Assembly: GCA_958299035.1 (NCBI GenBank)
Contig: CATQJL010000223.1
Span: 48,224,162 to 48,288,161 of the forward strand
DNA: 64,000 nucleotides
DNA from: Cylicocyclus nassatus
Lineage: Eukaryota; Nematoda; Chromadorea; Rhabditida; Strongylidae
Direction: 5' to 3'
Part shown: in pieces, positions 22,973-35,900 of the stretch
Layout: each line of letters begins with the position of its first letter
Numbering within the stretch: the first letter of the stretch is position 1
Made by a program: the position numbers and the translations under genes
Notes under the pieces: model-generated
Databases searched by the model: none
Told to the model about the DNA's origin: nothing
Seen by the model: the letters and a program-made list of their open reading frames with translations, nothing else

Positions 22973-24691
22973 GACGCTAATGTTAATAGACGTTTCCGCG
23001 CACTAAGCAGTAAATAAAGATTTCATTTACATTGCATACATAATGCTAACAATTCGATACTAAAGGCAAGGAGAAGAGAAACGCGAGAAATTGTGACAAA
23101 ATATGTGATTGCGTGCGGTAAGTTGTTTTTGAAAATTTCCCATTACTGAGAAACAAAAAGTGGCTTGTTCACAAAGCAACGATATGGCTTTGGTGTGTGT
23201 ACTGATCTTCACAACTATTGAGAGACCAAATTTCACTCGACTGGAACAAAACGGTCAATCCTGTAATGCTTTGAGTAGAAAGACTTAACCACCAGTATCA
23301 TTCACGTCGTCCCTCTGCGAAAATTCTGTAACTTTTATTGTTACGAAGAGTATTCGCCTGCTTTGTTGATCATCTTGAGCCGATAGAAGGGGGTATCAAG
23401 GACCAAACTTGACCCATGCAGGAGAACAAAGCTTCAAGAAATGGAGCTGACAAGCAATAATCAATTCATGCCATTGTGCCTGTCTCTTAGCGACGGAGGT
23501 GAGTTTGTGGTTCTTAAACCTTTGGTTGAGAGAGAATCGAACTGCAGCTGCCAGACAGAGGTGTACAGTCGATTCCATCCCGGATTAGGCGAGACATTCG
23601 GGTGTATGTCGAAAGGCGCGCATTTCGGCAGTCGTCATTGCCAGAAGGGATTTGTACTCTACAAAAGAGAGATTTCCAAACTGCTGAAGTTTTGTCATCA
23701 TATCAAGAACAGTAACAGAGGATTGCTAGTTGAGCCCGAAAGTACCAAGCCAATTTTGAACTTCTTTCCTGGTTTTTCTGATTAGTGACATTCGATCAAT
23801 ACGCGCCATTCTACCGTCTCTCGAGACATTCTACGTGGAGCAGCGCATGCGCATCGCTGGAGGCTTCGCGAGCGCACAGCGCTGGCATTTTGCCAAGCAA
23901 AGACTATGGAAATTAAAGAGACGTAGACATGGGTTCTCAGCACGATAGGATATACTGTAGCTGCGAAACGGGGCGAGCTGTTGCGAGGCGGACTCCCGCC
24001 AATCTAATTTCCGCCTAAAGCGTGTCGAAACTTACTGTACAACTAGTGAAAAAATGTCTTTTTCGCATTTCGAACGAATTGTTTTGGAAGAAAAGCTGGA
24101 CTCCAGGACAGATTTTTCAAATCAGACTAGTAACGCCTACATGCCTTGTTTTCGTAATCTCAGAACAATCAGAAGAATCTCAAAAGATGCGTTGCACTAT
24201 AAGCAGCATGAAAGAGTTAGCCTATCGGCTTTCCTGATTCCTTGATATTATAGAACTTTAGCCATACCTTCGATACATAGAGCCACGTACTCTGGTGACC
24301 TTCACTTTGAGCGTTATGATAGAACACAACCTTCATCTAGAGGGAAGTCATCCGGGGCGAAGCCCCGGATATCATGGCATAATTAATGACATATCCATAT
24401 AGGGAGAGATGTGAATGAGGTAAATATAGTAGTGACATCCAAAAGAAGCTCAAAAAACCGAAGTATTACGTTTTTATGGCCCTTTTTTGCCAAAAAGACT
24501 TTTATTCAAAAATTCAATGAGGAGCTGGAGCAAAATTTCTCAATTAATCTTTCTCTAGACTTCGGTTGAGCGTTGGAAGTTCATGAAAGCCGCTGGAGTT
24601 CAATAGAAACGAGAAACTGCGCTCAAATCTTGCGCAGAGAGTCGCTACTTAAATGCTGGTCTATCTCGTTATGGAGTGATTTTCAAGACCC
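22973..24691. other. No gene recognised
   Basis: The longest frame is an intronless 114 codons on the plus strand (23441-23785), with no recognisable motif. A short hairpin, GGGGCGAAGCCCC, occurs near 24357. No exon series can be supported. Confidence 0.35.
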
Positions 24692-25293
24692 GCGACGTTG
24701 TCAGTGCTCCTGGACGTCTCATGAGTATCACAACGATATATAATGTTACAGGGTTTCATTATGATCCCGCGGATATCAATGGCCAGAGCCAAATGCTCCG
24801 CCGGCTCTGGTCTGTCTCCGCTGCTCGTCTGCGTCTCCGCGACTTGCGCGCTACCTCGCTACCCCAAAAGCGGGGCGCGGGGCATTTGGCCTGGTACCCT
24901 TTTCTTCGTTGTTGGGAGCCCAATTTCGACAATCTATATATCATATTAAAGCTCTTGATCCCTACTTCCACGCTGACAATGTCGCAAGACTCCTTTTTAT
25001 GATTTAAACGAGAAATATAGGAAAAACGGAGTTTTCGAAAACCTCTTGTTTTTTCTTCAGTTCAACTCTTTTCGTTCGGTTTTTTTTGTGTATTCGATAG
25101 GTCTTGTTTCTGTCTATGATGTAGACAACGTCGCCGAGCTTACTTCTTTGCTTATGCCGGTTTTTTTTGTGAAAATTACCAAAAAGTGCGTTTTTCTTTA
25201 CCTTGTTCTTTTTCAATGCTTTTACAACGAATTTTCTCCAGCTTAGACGTTACTTGCTCAGAATGATGAGCGGAAGAATCCAGACAACGTCGC
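24692..25293. repeat. Repeat with GCGACGTTGTC inverted ends, copy 1
   Basis: GCGACGTTGTC opens the element and its reverse complement GACAACGTCGC occurs at 25124 and 25283, with a near match at 24975. A similar arrangement occurs in the opposite orientation at 40103-40654. There the CAGAGCCAAATG-type GC-rich block and the CTTTCACACTGACAAGG-like block recur. It is probably a terminal-inverted-repeat element with variable ends. Confidence 0.5.
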
Positions 25294-26433
25294 AGGATAC
25301 GAAACGACCATGCGGGGGGTAAAAATTCAAAGGACGCGTCAAAAATCAGATTGGCGTCGATGTGCAGCATAACTTTTCAGACATGTTTAACATGTTCAGT
25401 TCAGTTGTTGACAAGTTTGCCTTCTTTCGGTCCGCCACAGCTAACGCTTTTTTTCAGTTAGAAAAGAACTTTGTTCCTGTTGCCACCCAATTTAACCGGC
25501 AATTCTGAAGACAAAAATGTGCATAGGAATCCACCAAGTTAAGGTTTTAAATTTGGTGATGCGTTAGCCTCTGTTTTATATGAATTTTTCAAATTTCCTG
25601 GTTCAATTCAGATCTCTAAATTTCCATCTATTTTTTCTAAAACAACCTTCACTTTTTATAGGGGGCAAGAACTCAAACAACTATCACTTTCTAGGCTCTG
25701 TCTCTTGACTATCGAAGGTATGACTTTAGCTAATTCTTGAACAAGATTCGGCCATCTTAGCCCAAGCTTTCTAAAACTTTTGTGCCAGACAAATTGCAGA
25801 TGAAGGCACGCAGTCATCTACCTAATTCTATAATAGTGTACCTATTGAAGAGGCCTTACTGAATTATTGCAGTTACACAGCGGTCTGATATTAAGGTCAT
25901 AACAAAGCCCGTATTTGGTTTATATATTACGCTTAAGTCACACTGAAAGTCAGGTCTAAACATGAGCTAGAGGCTGGTACACCCGTATTGGTGATATTTT
26001 TGTGCAAAGTAGAGCAAACGTGCTATCAAAAGTCCGCTGATGCACCGCCGTACATCTAAAACTGCTGCATTGACACATCATCACTGTTGAAGATGGACGA
26101 TTGTTTCAAGAGACTCAACAGTCAAGCAACCTTAAAATAACTTATAATAACATCAGTCAAATAAGAGATACAAGCACAGCCTCAAAAAGATGTAATTTAT
26201 TGAATATACTTTAGCAGCATTGAAAAGCGGTAGATGCCAGCCAAATTTGCGGTATCACTTGTATCTTACGCACTTGCATAGCATGTCCTCTTCGACGCTT
26301 TGTAAGAGTGTACTTTACAAGTAAGAATTTAGCTAGCAAAAAAACGGCAGAGTTTGATGAGTTACTTAGAAAAACCTAGAAAGTATGGAAGTAATGGGAA
26401 CGATTACAAAGTAAGGTGTAGAGCACTAGAATG
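25294..26433. other. No gene seen
   Basis: AT-rich sequence without exons, motifs or repeats I can recognise. Confidence 0.35.
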
Positions 26434-26531
26434 TCCTTGATTTTCGCACTAATTTCAAACTTAACAGCAAGAATGAACAACTTCCTTGATTTTCGCACTA
26501 ATTTCAAACTTAACAGCAAGAATGAACAACT
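26434..26531 (+). repeat. 49-bp direct tandem duplication
   Basis: The 49-base unit beginning TCCTTGATTTTCGCAC occurs twice in succession without visible differences, at 26434-26482 and 26483-26531. Perfect identity suggests a recent event or an assembly artefact. Confidence 0.85.
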
Positions 26532-26862
26532 ATCTGCAACTACAAACGAAGATATGCCAGAAAAAAACCCAAAATATAAATAAGGTTGGTGCGAAAGCTC
26601 TGTCGCACCACAATTTTGCTAGATAAAGGAAACCCTTTTCTTGTGATAATGCCTTCGCCGCTCTCTAATATAAGGGTAGCTCTTGATATGAAAGCAGAAT
26701 AATAGAATCGCTTCAACTTCGGTCATTTTGAGTTGGGCCGCCAAAGATCCGGAAACTTGCGAAATTAAGAACCGCCCACGACGAATTTGCGAAATTTGGC
26801 AGAATGCCAAGTCGCGTGGACATTGCGATTTAGTCAATTCGCGTGAGGTATGCCTTAGACCT

Positions 26863-27338
26863 TACAAGGGAAGCTTGTTAGTCGAAGTGGCCTTTCTGAA
26901 TGAAATGTATACCATGTTATAGGACATAAAACGCTGACTCCAAATCTGCCTTCCCTATCTGCAGAGCGCTTATGCATGGGAAGTTATGAGCGTTTTTTAA
27001 AGCCAAAAATTGAACGTGCATTTGGAAGAAATGTGTTGCTAAAATCTTATCAGCCCTCAAATAATGCAACCAAGTTTGATGTATTTTTTATTTGTGAGTA
27101 TCTTTCAAATAAAGTGCTCTGATGGTTATCACAACTCCATTAAAGAGCTAAAAAAATACTATAGCTATTTTTGTCCTACTTGCACATTCAATTTTTTGCC
27201 TCAATAAGCGCTCATAACTCCTCGTCCATAAATGCTCTGCAGATAAGGAAGGCAGATTTGGAATCGCAATTTACGCCCTTTAATATGATAAAGTCCCATC
27301 TAGAAGGACCACTTCGACTAAACACGCATTCCTTGTTA
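26863..27338. mobile_element. Foldback MITE, AACAAGGGAAT family, copy 1
   Basis: The left arm (TACAAGGGAAGC, GTCGAAGTGGCC, AAAACGCTGACTCC, AATCTGCCTTCC) is mirrored by the right arm (GGAAGGCAGATTTGGAATC, CCACTTCGACTA, CCTTGTTA). It shares sequence and layout with the element in the carbonic anhydrase intron. A degenerate CGCGTGAGGTATGCC stretch abuts its left side. Confidence 0.65.
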
Positions 27339-28224
27339 GAGCAATTTGATTGCGCACTTGTTAGTAAGATTTGACCTGACAGTTTGCTACTATACTGAGG
27401 ACAAGGAGGTACAAAGCAAGTGAATGTGTTCATCTTGTAAGTCTAGTCTCTTTTGTAACCTATCAGGTGAGTAGCAGTGGAATGCCATTCATGTGGGTAA
27501 AAATGAAGAGACTAACAGCGAAATTTTCGGAATTCACCATCTTAATAATTCTAGTAAACCCAACCCACCAGTCTATGCTATACTAATTGTAAGAAGAAGA
27601 AGATGCGAAGCAATTGAATGTAATAGTTCGTGATAGTTGCCGTTTTCGAACTATATAAGTAAGAAAGACTAACGAGACTGCTCATTTCGAAATTAAAGTC
27701 TATCGCGCACGTTTAGCAGCTAACCTCTAATTAGTAACAAACTTGGTAAGCAACCTTCTTTTTTCAAACTCTTTACTTTCCCTGCTGTTCCAAATGAGCA
27801 GACAAATGGATGTGTTTGACAGCTAAAAGGGTAAGTTGAAGTGATTGACTTCTTCAGAGGCCTCCGAAGACGATGTGCAACCGAAACGCCTGGCAATAGA
27901 GTGTGTCTATCACAAACTCCGGGTATATGAAGACTATCGAAATTGAACATCATCCAACAGAATATTGCTCTTCTCGTTGTTTTGAGTTTTTATGAGTGGC
28001 CACTGCTTCCTGTGCGCGAGGTCTACTTTTTATGAAAGCGATAGCCTCGCGAGTGATTCTCGGAAAACTAATAAAATATATTTTTCTTCATAAGTATTTT
28101 CAAGGAAATGCCTTATTCCTAAAGATAGCGAACTGTTAACGAGTATATTAACCATCTGAGTCCAGTACGTCGGTTTTTGCTGCCTGCCGCTCTCAAATCG
28201 GTTTTGGAAATCATCGAGTGATGA
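27339..28224. other. No gene seen
   Basis: No exon, RNA gene or repeat was recognised between the foldback MITE and Helitron copy C. Confidence 0.35.
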
Positions 28225-28923
28225 TCATGACTTATAATAACGGGCTAAGGATGTTTACGTGACTTTGTGTGTGTGTGTCTGTCTGTTACGAAATTCGTGG
28301 AGCGTGTTCCAGCCAACGTTCTAAGCCCAAATTTTGTATAGCGCATGCTACCTTCGTGAAAGTCCAACATGCAAAAGCACGAGTAGATTCGTTGAGTGGA
28401 TCCCTCAGAATTTGCGCGCCAAACGGGTCCACCTGGCTTCTGTACCGCAAAAGTCGGTCCGTATCACCACTTTTTGCAGAGTCGTGGATGAGTTTGGTAA
28501 GCAAATGTGCAAGCGATGGAGTTTAGCCAGAAAAGTGGTCGAAAGTTTACTACATAACGAAAACGGCGCCATAACGAATTGGTTGTGTAAATGGTCAATT
28601 TGCCAAGGTTCTAGCTAAGCGTTTGAGAAGATTTTCGCACAGAGATGTAGCTCACGGTTATCGTTACCTCTATGGCGACTACCAAGTCATGACAAACCCA
28701 GAAACCTATTCAAATTTGCGTTTGTCTTCCTGTGAAAAGTTTCATCCACTCGAAATCACCGATCTCACGTGAAAAGATTTTCTAAATGAGTGGTTGTTTA
28801 CATTTTATTCGTTGTAGTCGGCATAGTGCGGTGAGTTCCACTGCCACGATTTTACGAGAATGAATAAGGCATATAGGTAGTAGAGCCAGTGCGAACCTCT
28901 GCGAAGCAGAGGTGACGCACTGG
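28225..28923 (+). mobile_element. Non-autonomous Helitron, copy C
   Basis: It begins TCATGACTTATAAT after an A and ends with the hairpin and GACGCACTGG before a T. Relative to copy A a one-base difference near 28572 shifts the frame of the shared ORF. The frame upstream is longer here, about 94 codons from 28334. Confidence 0.8.
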
Positions 28924-29158
28924 TAAACCATAAGAGAGGTGTGAAGAGCTAATCATTGTTAAGACTTTGTCTCGCAGAGAGGTGCTTGATGAAAACTGTT
29001 CAATACTAACAAATCCGCTGCTTTGAGTACTCAGAGCGTAGCCAAACGCCTCGCTCTCATAAAATGAGTAATCAATTAAGTTTCCTCGAAAAGCATATTC
29101 AGTTTCAAACTCAAATCCTGCAATTATGGACTGTCTGCTAACTCTTTTGAGAGGTAAA

Positions 29159-29384
29159 GGGCCGGGCATACTTCACGCGATTTCAGTCGCGACGCGACTT
29201 GGCAATTTGCCAGAAGTCTTCAGATCCAACACTGGCAAACTGCACATGCATAGTGTGTATAACTTACGTAGATTAATAAAATGCCCTATCTTCTGTACAT
29301 TTAAGATGTGCCTACAGTGAGCTATAGACGCTTGGAATATTGCCAAATCGCGTCGCGACTAAAATCGCGTGAAGTATGCCCGGT
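29159..29384. mobile_element. MITE with GGGCCGGGCATACTTCACG ends, copy 1
   Basis: The left end CCGGGCATACTTCACGCG with TTTCAGTCGCGACGCGA is mirrored by TCGCGTCGCGACT and CGCGTGAAGTATGCCCGG at the right. Length is 226 bp. It closely resembles the copy at 44799-45024. The superfamily is not assigned. Confidence 0.75.
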
Positions 29385-29984
29385 ACTTAAGACAACATGC
29401 TCAGTCACAATTTGCGAGGAGTTCGAAGTCTCACGCAACATCCACAAACGTAGAAATTCTAATCTAAATCTGATGAGGCGAGCCTGCAAATCCTCAATTT
29501 TGAAATTGACAGCGTCGATGGTAACTGAGCAGGACATTTGTTCTGCTTCATTGCTAACAAATAATTCTTTGCAGAATGTTTTTACTTCAGTTCAGAAGCT
29601 TCGGCATTGATTAGATCGCACAGAGTTCTTCACTCTTTCCTCGCTTATCTATCTAGTGAGAAGTTACCTCAATCAAGTCTAGCACTTACGTGTGCTTTCT
29701 CAATTCCGCTGCTAGGCTGCTTTTTAGAAGTTGCCGGAGTTTTTCTTGCGATCAGATCCGAAGGATTGCGTCTGGACATAACTAAGAATGAAACAAACCG
29801 CCGATCATAAGCTATGAGATGCATAAGCCAACATGTTTGTCAGTTATCATTCATTCATAAACTATTCATGCAGAGTTGTAGAGCTACATTGAATCTTTGT
29901 TGTATCCATCATTCGTTTTTTCCCACTGAGACCTTCCCAGTAATGCTCTTTTGGTCATACCTTAGACTGCAAGTTATATTCTTA
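29385..29984. other. No gene seen
   Basis: Short frames only. Nothing can be assigned between the MITE and Helitron copy D. Confidence 0.35.
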
Positions 29985-30692
29985 CCAGTGCGTCACCTCT
30001 GCTTCGCAGAGGCTCGCACCGGCTCTACTATTTATGTGCCTTACTCATCCTCGTAAAATCGTGGCACTGGAACTCACCGCGCTATGCCGACCACCACGGA
30101 TAAAATGTAAACAACCATTCATTTAGAAAGTCTTTTCACATGAGATCGGTGATTTCGCGTGGATGAAACTTTTCGCAGGAAGACAAACGCAAATTTGAAT
30201 AGGTTTCTGGATTTGTCATGGCTTGGTAGTCGCCATAAACGTAACAGTAACCGTGAGCTACATTTCTGTGCGAAAATCTTCTCAAGCGCTTAGCTAGAAC
30301 CTTGGCAAATTGACCATTTACACAACCAATTCTTTTGGCGCCGTTTTCGTTATGCAGTGAACTTTCGACCACTTTTCGGGCTAAACTCCATCGCTTGCAC
30401 AGTTGCCTACCAAACTCGTCCACGACTCTGCAAAAAGTGGTGATACGGACCGAATTTTGCGGTAAAGAAGCCATGTGGACCCGTTTGGCGCGCAATTTCT
30501 GAGGGATCCACTCAACAAATCTGCTCGTGCTTTTGCATGTTGGATTTTCTTGCGGCTAGCATGCGCTGTGCGAAATTTGGGCCCAGGAGGTTGGCTGGAG
30601 CACGCTCTACGAATTTCGTAACAGACACACTCTCACACAGACAGACACACAAAGTCACGTAAACATCCTTAGCCCGTTATTATAAGTTATGA
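29985..30692 (-). mobile_element. Non-autonomous Helitron, copy D (A/B chimera)
   Basis: Read on the minus strand it starts TCATAACTTATAAT after an A and ends GACGCACTGG before a T. By eye, its first 430 or so bases match copy A base for base and its last 260 match copy B, switching inside TGTAGCTCACGG (30251-30262). It keeps a 119-codon open frame. Flanks differ from those of A and B, so it is an independent insertion. Confidence 0.85.
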
Positions 30693-31769
30693 TACAATGA
30701 TCACATGTTGCCTCTTACATTGCTGTGTCATATATCTTAATGCTCTATGGATCTATGATTTATACTAACTTGTTGCCAAACTTGTTACTTTGTCATTACA
30801 CAATTAAGAATGCTGACTTTATGTTTTAGTGTTTTTCTTTTGTGATGCATGAGTGCAGAAATCAAGTAAATGATTATCGTAAATGTCTGTGAACAAAGCG
30901 ATTAGAGTTGGTGTTTTTTGTGGCATATAAATCCATAAGATTCGCTGGTTCTCATACATTCATAAAGGTTATAGACACGCCCTTTAATCCAAAGGGATTG
31001 GCCGCTGAAAGACGGGACTTCGATGCCTAATCAAGGCCTCGAAGCGCTTTGTTCACAGACAAAGAATAATAAGAGAGCACGCTCGCAAGAAAAGCGCAGA
31101 CTGCGCCGCGGGTGCGAGCGGTCGCTTTCCAGCCGCCAATCCCGTTGAATCAAAAGGCATGTTCGATCTTTGTTTCATGGTTTTCCTACACCTTGGCGAA
31201 GCAGTCTTTTGTATTTAACACATGCACAAAAGTCCGATCTATCTTCATTTGATATTCAGCAATTTTTCGACTGCAAAGATACTGGTGACAGTGACTTTTC
31301 GGAGATGCAAATAAACCTTTCGCCTGAAGTAATTCAAATTTAAATTTCTACGGAACTCTCCGTTACAGTTACATAACTGCGTAGAAAACAGAATTGTAGT
31401 TTGAGAAAGGAGGAATGCCACTACAAGCAACTGTGTCCATAAATACATTGACATATCAAATTCAAAAGTTTGAGGTTCGGAAATGAACAGCAGCAACATG
31501 ACAAGAAGGTCATCGGAGTCTCGTCTTCTGCTTTCAGAAAAAATATATCTGACCCCGCTGTTCAGAGTACTTAAGAAAGGGAGTGCAGAAGGTTTCCAAA
31601 GGTTTGAAGTTCTACAAAAGTAAACTGTAACCTATGTCCAAGCAATGTCACTTTGATTTTTCCTTTGTAGGAAGAAGAGAACTTTCAAATAGGCCATTCT
31701 ATCAATGAATTTATTGTTGAATAAAAAGTTATATGCCGAATGGGAGAGGAGGAAAGATCTTTTCAAAGA
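30693..31769. other. No gene seen
   Basis: A GC-richer patch around 31060-31140 has no recognisable function. No exon or RNA gene can be supported. Confidence 0.35.
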
Positions 31770-32449
31770 CCAGTGCGTCACCTCTGCTTCGCAGAGGTTC
31801 GCACTGGCTCTACTACCTATATGCCTTATTCATTCTCGTAAAATTGTGGCACTGGAACTCACCGCGCTATGCCGACTACCACGAATAAAATGTAAACAAC
31901 TACTCATTTAAAAAGCTTTTTCACGTGAGATCGGTGATTTCGCGTGGATGAAACTTTTCACAGGAAGACAAACGCAAATTTGAATAGGTTTTTGAATTTG
32001 TCATGGCTTAGTAGTCGCCATAAAGGCAATGGTAATCGTGAGCTACATCTCTGTGCGAAAATCTTCTGAAATGCTTGGCTCGAACCTTGGCAAATTGACC
32101 ATTTACGCAACAAAACTTTTTGGCACCGTCTTCGTTATGTAGTAAACTTTTGACCACTTTTTGGGCAAACACACCCACGACTTTGCAAAAAGTGGTGATA
32201 CGGACCCAATTTTGCGGGACAGAAGCCAGGTGGATCCGTTTGGCGCGCAATTTGTGAGGGATCCACTCAACGAATCCACTCGTGCTTTTGCATGTTAGAC
32301 TTTCATGAAGGGAGCATGCGCTAAGCAAAATTTGGGCTTAGAACATTGGCTGGAACACGCTCTACGAATTTCGTAACAGACGGACACACACAGACACACA
32401 CACACAAAAACACGTAAACAACCCTTAGCCCGTTATTATAAGGTCTTGA
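31770..32449 (-). mobile_element. Non-autonomous Helitron, copy E
   Basis: On the minus strand it begins TCAAGACCTTATAAT after an A and ends with the hairpin and GACGCACTGG before a T. It is the most diverged copy and has a deletion of roughly 25 bases in the part matching CKRWSLARK of the shared ORF. It lies 1.1 kb from copy D in the same orientation. Confidence 0.8.
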
Positions 32450-35400
32450 TAACAAAGTTTCATGATAATCTCTTTGATCATTACATATAAAAGAATCGTA
32501 AGGGGTACACTATGCATTTTTTGCAGAGAAGGACTTTTGAGCATCTTTCCCTCCTTTGAAACATCGCTGCAGGATCTTGGTATGTGCATTTGGACGGTCC
32601 TTCAGTTTCTGAGGATATAAAAGAGGCATTCACTCCAAGAATTCGTTACATTCGTTTTTGTGCTTGTTTTTTGTTTCTAGTCTCGAAACCCCTATATTCG
32701 GAAAAGAACTTTCGCGGCAAGCTTTGTCCTCGAACAAGTGTGAGAAGCAATTTAACCTCAAAATTCAGAACTGTGCTTCCTTTCAGGTATGCGTTTCTCT
32801 TTCCGGCCGCCATAAAAGCCCCTTATCTCCACTTAGAAAACCTTCCTACAAGGATGTCATAGATTTTCGTCTTTTTTCCCAGCTTCGTTCGCTTACATTG
32901 GCATTTCCAGTAGAGACCACTATCCTTGAATGTTGCCTCACTTCAGACCAATTTTATTCCCTTTTTACGAAAGATTTTCAAAATTTTAACAGCATTTTCA
33001 TTTAAGAGCTTGTATTTTTCTTTCCATTGGTACCATTTTTGGCAGCCTATTTTCAATTTTTGCTGAGTTATGAGCGTTTGAATTGTTCCTTTTGTTTTAC
33101 AGAAACGTCATTTGTTAGGGCCACGGTTTATACGGTAGGGGGTCAAAATCAATACTGCTAAATTTGGTCTAGGGAGTTTTCTGACTTGCTGATCGCGATT
33201 ATCATACTTCTGCATTCTGGCGCCTTCTCATGGAATCACGGTGGGTATAATGTATGGGGCCGAAAATACAAGTATGCTCGAAACTTTGCCTATGGATTTG
33301 GATAACCCGCTGAACATGAATATCATACAATTTCCCAATTAGCGCCATTTTCTTAGCACGGTGGGTGTACGGTAGATGAGTCGCAGTTCCAAATTTGCTC
33401 AAAACTTTGGCTTGAAGGGTTTTCAAGGAATCTGGTTATTTTATGTTTGCTCGCGGCATCAATGCCTTGTTGTGGAAGTACGGTAACTCGTGGCGTATGG
33501 AGAGACATTTTTTCACCTATCGGGTTAACTCAAATCACCAAAATTTTCCTAAAGGCTTTATCGTGCGAAATGAGCACAATCCGCTTGACCAGCAGGACAC
33601 ATGATTTTCAGCCAAGTATATGATTTTTAACCTTAACCATATATCAACCGTAACTCCACGAAAAGGTCCCAAAATGCAAGGAGAGTGTGATACCTGTGAT
33701 CAGCATGTAGAGTGACCCTTCTAGACCGAATTCCAACCGAACTTGAGATTTTGTCTGCCTACCGTAAACTTACCATAATTTTATAGAAGGGCCCTATAAT
33801 GGAGAAAGAATGCGATAGTCGTGATCAGCATGTCGAATAACACTCCTAAGCCACGTTAGCGAAATTTTAATTCTGGCCCCCCACCATATACCCACTGTGG
33901 CCTCGACAAAGAGCTATTGAGCAAAAATGATAGTCAATGGCTTCAGGTCGAATACCTCCCCCTCCCCTTCCCCCTAGACCAAGTTTGAGCAGGATCACTT
34001 CGAAACTTGGGGCAATGGAATAGCTCCGTTCAAACTAAGCATGGCCATCCACATCAGAGTCGGGCTTGGGGCTTAAATCCGTTCAGAAATCCGAAAAACC
34101 CCGTTGTTTAGAGACTCCGTAGAAGCAACGCGGACAAGCTGTCCCTATTTACCTTAGCCTTGGTCGCCGGGTCAGACATGTCAAGATGGAAGGCGTCGCT
34201 TGGAAAGACTCGTTGAGACGCGATAAGGAAACCGATAAGCCGTTCAGCGAGCCGAAAAGCGCTTCGCGCGCCACTTTGAGCTCAATTTTCCTGAAGTAGA
34301 AGAGACTTAGTAGAACGGGACTTGGGCATTGGCCCAAGAAGGGGATTCCCTATTGAAATCTTTAAAATCCGGCATACCTCCAATACAGTGAGATGCTTTC
34401 TTTAAGCATGAAGTTTATGGAAACTTTGGTGGGAACCTGATCAATGCAGTGATTGGTAGGGGGAGGCAGAAGGGAAGGACAGAGGAATTTTGAGAAGGAT
34501 ACTGAATTTTGGCATTGCAAAGTGTTGAGAAGTTGTGCAGCAACCATGATTTGAGAAGATTTGAAAAAGAAGCTGTGGAATTTTGGCACGGAAAAGTTGA
34601 GGGGAACGGTGTAAACATTGTGGACGAAAATACTTTGAAGGAGGAGGAAGATACTGTGTCTTTGGCAGTAAGCTTTGAGAAAAGGGGATTTCAAAGACAG
34701 GATAGCTCTTTGAGTAGAAAGAATGGATAACATGATTATGGATTAAAGGGAAACTTAGGGCCTTTTGGCTTAGGAAATTGGACAGGAGAAAGATATTACA
34801 AGGCTAGATTGAGAAGGAAGTTAGGCGCCTCTAATGCTTTGACGGAAAAAGCAGCTAACGAATGAACTCACACCGAAAGAATACACAATACATCAGCTAG
34901 GGAAAAGTTACAGAAAGGAGGGCTACGGAAAGGATGCTTTATGAGGAGGAAAAGCACTATTTCGGTTATCTCATGCGCAGGACGAGTCTGGAGGAAAAGT
35001 ATGAGTAGGGTGTGCAAGTCCATTTCCGAGAATGAGCTTCACTGAATGCGACACCTAGACAATTCTTTGTTCATTTAAGCAATCTTTTACAAACAATCGT
35101 ACTTTTGTCATTCAAACCTATATGCACACCATGCATTTCCAGCAGACCTTTCTTATCAAAACATTGATGAACAAAACTTATGACCTTTTACGGCATTGAA
35201 AAGTGTTATCCGAGGTTTTGCTGACTCAGTATGAGAGTTCTCCTACCTGATAGCCATCGGCGCTAGTCTGATAAGAAAATATCAAAACTCGTCAACGTAA
35301 TTTGAGGACGCTTGATAATTATTAGAGGCATTTATGCTGACTACACGAAATTTTGAGTAGGGTATGAATTGGCGAGCACTAGCATGGGCTTGTAAGGATT

Positions 35401-35900
35401 ATGTGAACATGCAGCAAAAACTTTTCAGACAAATAGAATACTACAACCACGACATCTATTAAGAACCCGTACAGCCGTCGGCAAATAAGTATCTCCTCTA
35501 ACATGAATAGGCGCTTACTTGCCGGTAAACTTCCCATCATCAGAACCGTCGCAACGCCGTGTCTCCGCTAAGATAATAGGTGTTTTTTGAGTTGCAGTCG
35601 AAGCAAAAGCACGTACGTCTATGCAGCTGTGCGTGATAAAAGGCAGAGAAAAGTATAGAAAAAACTGCGTTTCTATACTTTTCTCTTCGACATAGAAGTC
35701 CTCGCTCAATATTTCAAATTGAAGAGACGATGAGTTATTATGAGGTGCTTTTTGGCTCTTCATTAAGCACCATACCTTCGGTAGTTTACAGACAGGGCCT
35801 CAAAAGTGAGGGTTGTTTGGGTATTTGCAGCCCACAAAAAGCGAAGGTTGTTCTAAATAAACAGAAAAGAAAAAAAAGCAGAACAAACGGCAAAACCAGA
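32450..35900. other. Long stretch without a supported gene
   Basis: A 115-codon frame at 32658-33005 and a GA-rich tract at 34430-35000 have no recognisable homology. Two related blocks centred on GATCAGCATG occur at 33698 and 33823. The motif recurs at 14485 and 14902, so part of this stretch is an old repeat. Confidence 0.35.
35645..35686. repeat. Perfect short hairpin
   Basis: AGAGAAAAGTATAGAAA is followed by an eight-base spacer and its exact reverse complement. The stem is 17 bp. It is too short for a typical miRNA precursor, and its role is unknown. Confidence 0.7.

Noticed and set aside
23441..23785. 114-codon plus-strand frame
   Set aside because: No motif, no splice partners and no repeat homologue. 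Length alone is within chance for this composition.
24350..24372. GGGGCGAAGCCCC hairpin resembling a bacterial terminator
   Set aside because: Eukaryotic context without a nearby gene. The stem is short and isolated.
32658..33005. 115-codon frame with exon-like borders
   Set aside because: Alternative frames with splice-like sites conflict, and no family similarity could be seen.
34509..34730. GA-rich charged frame on the plus strand
   Set aside because: The composition bias of a purine-rich tract explains the charged peptide.
35242..35564. Minus-strand exon-like pieces (CDGSDDGKFTG at 35516-35564 and a 21-base piece TSADGYQ at 35242-35262)
   Set aside because: Splice-like borders are present, but the pieces are tiny, have uncertain phase and have no neighbours or family. 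Not enough for a gene.
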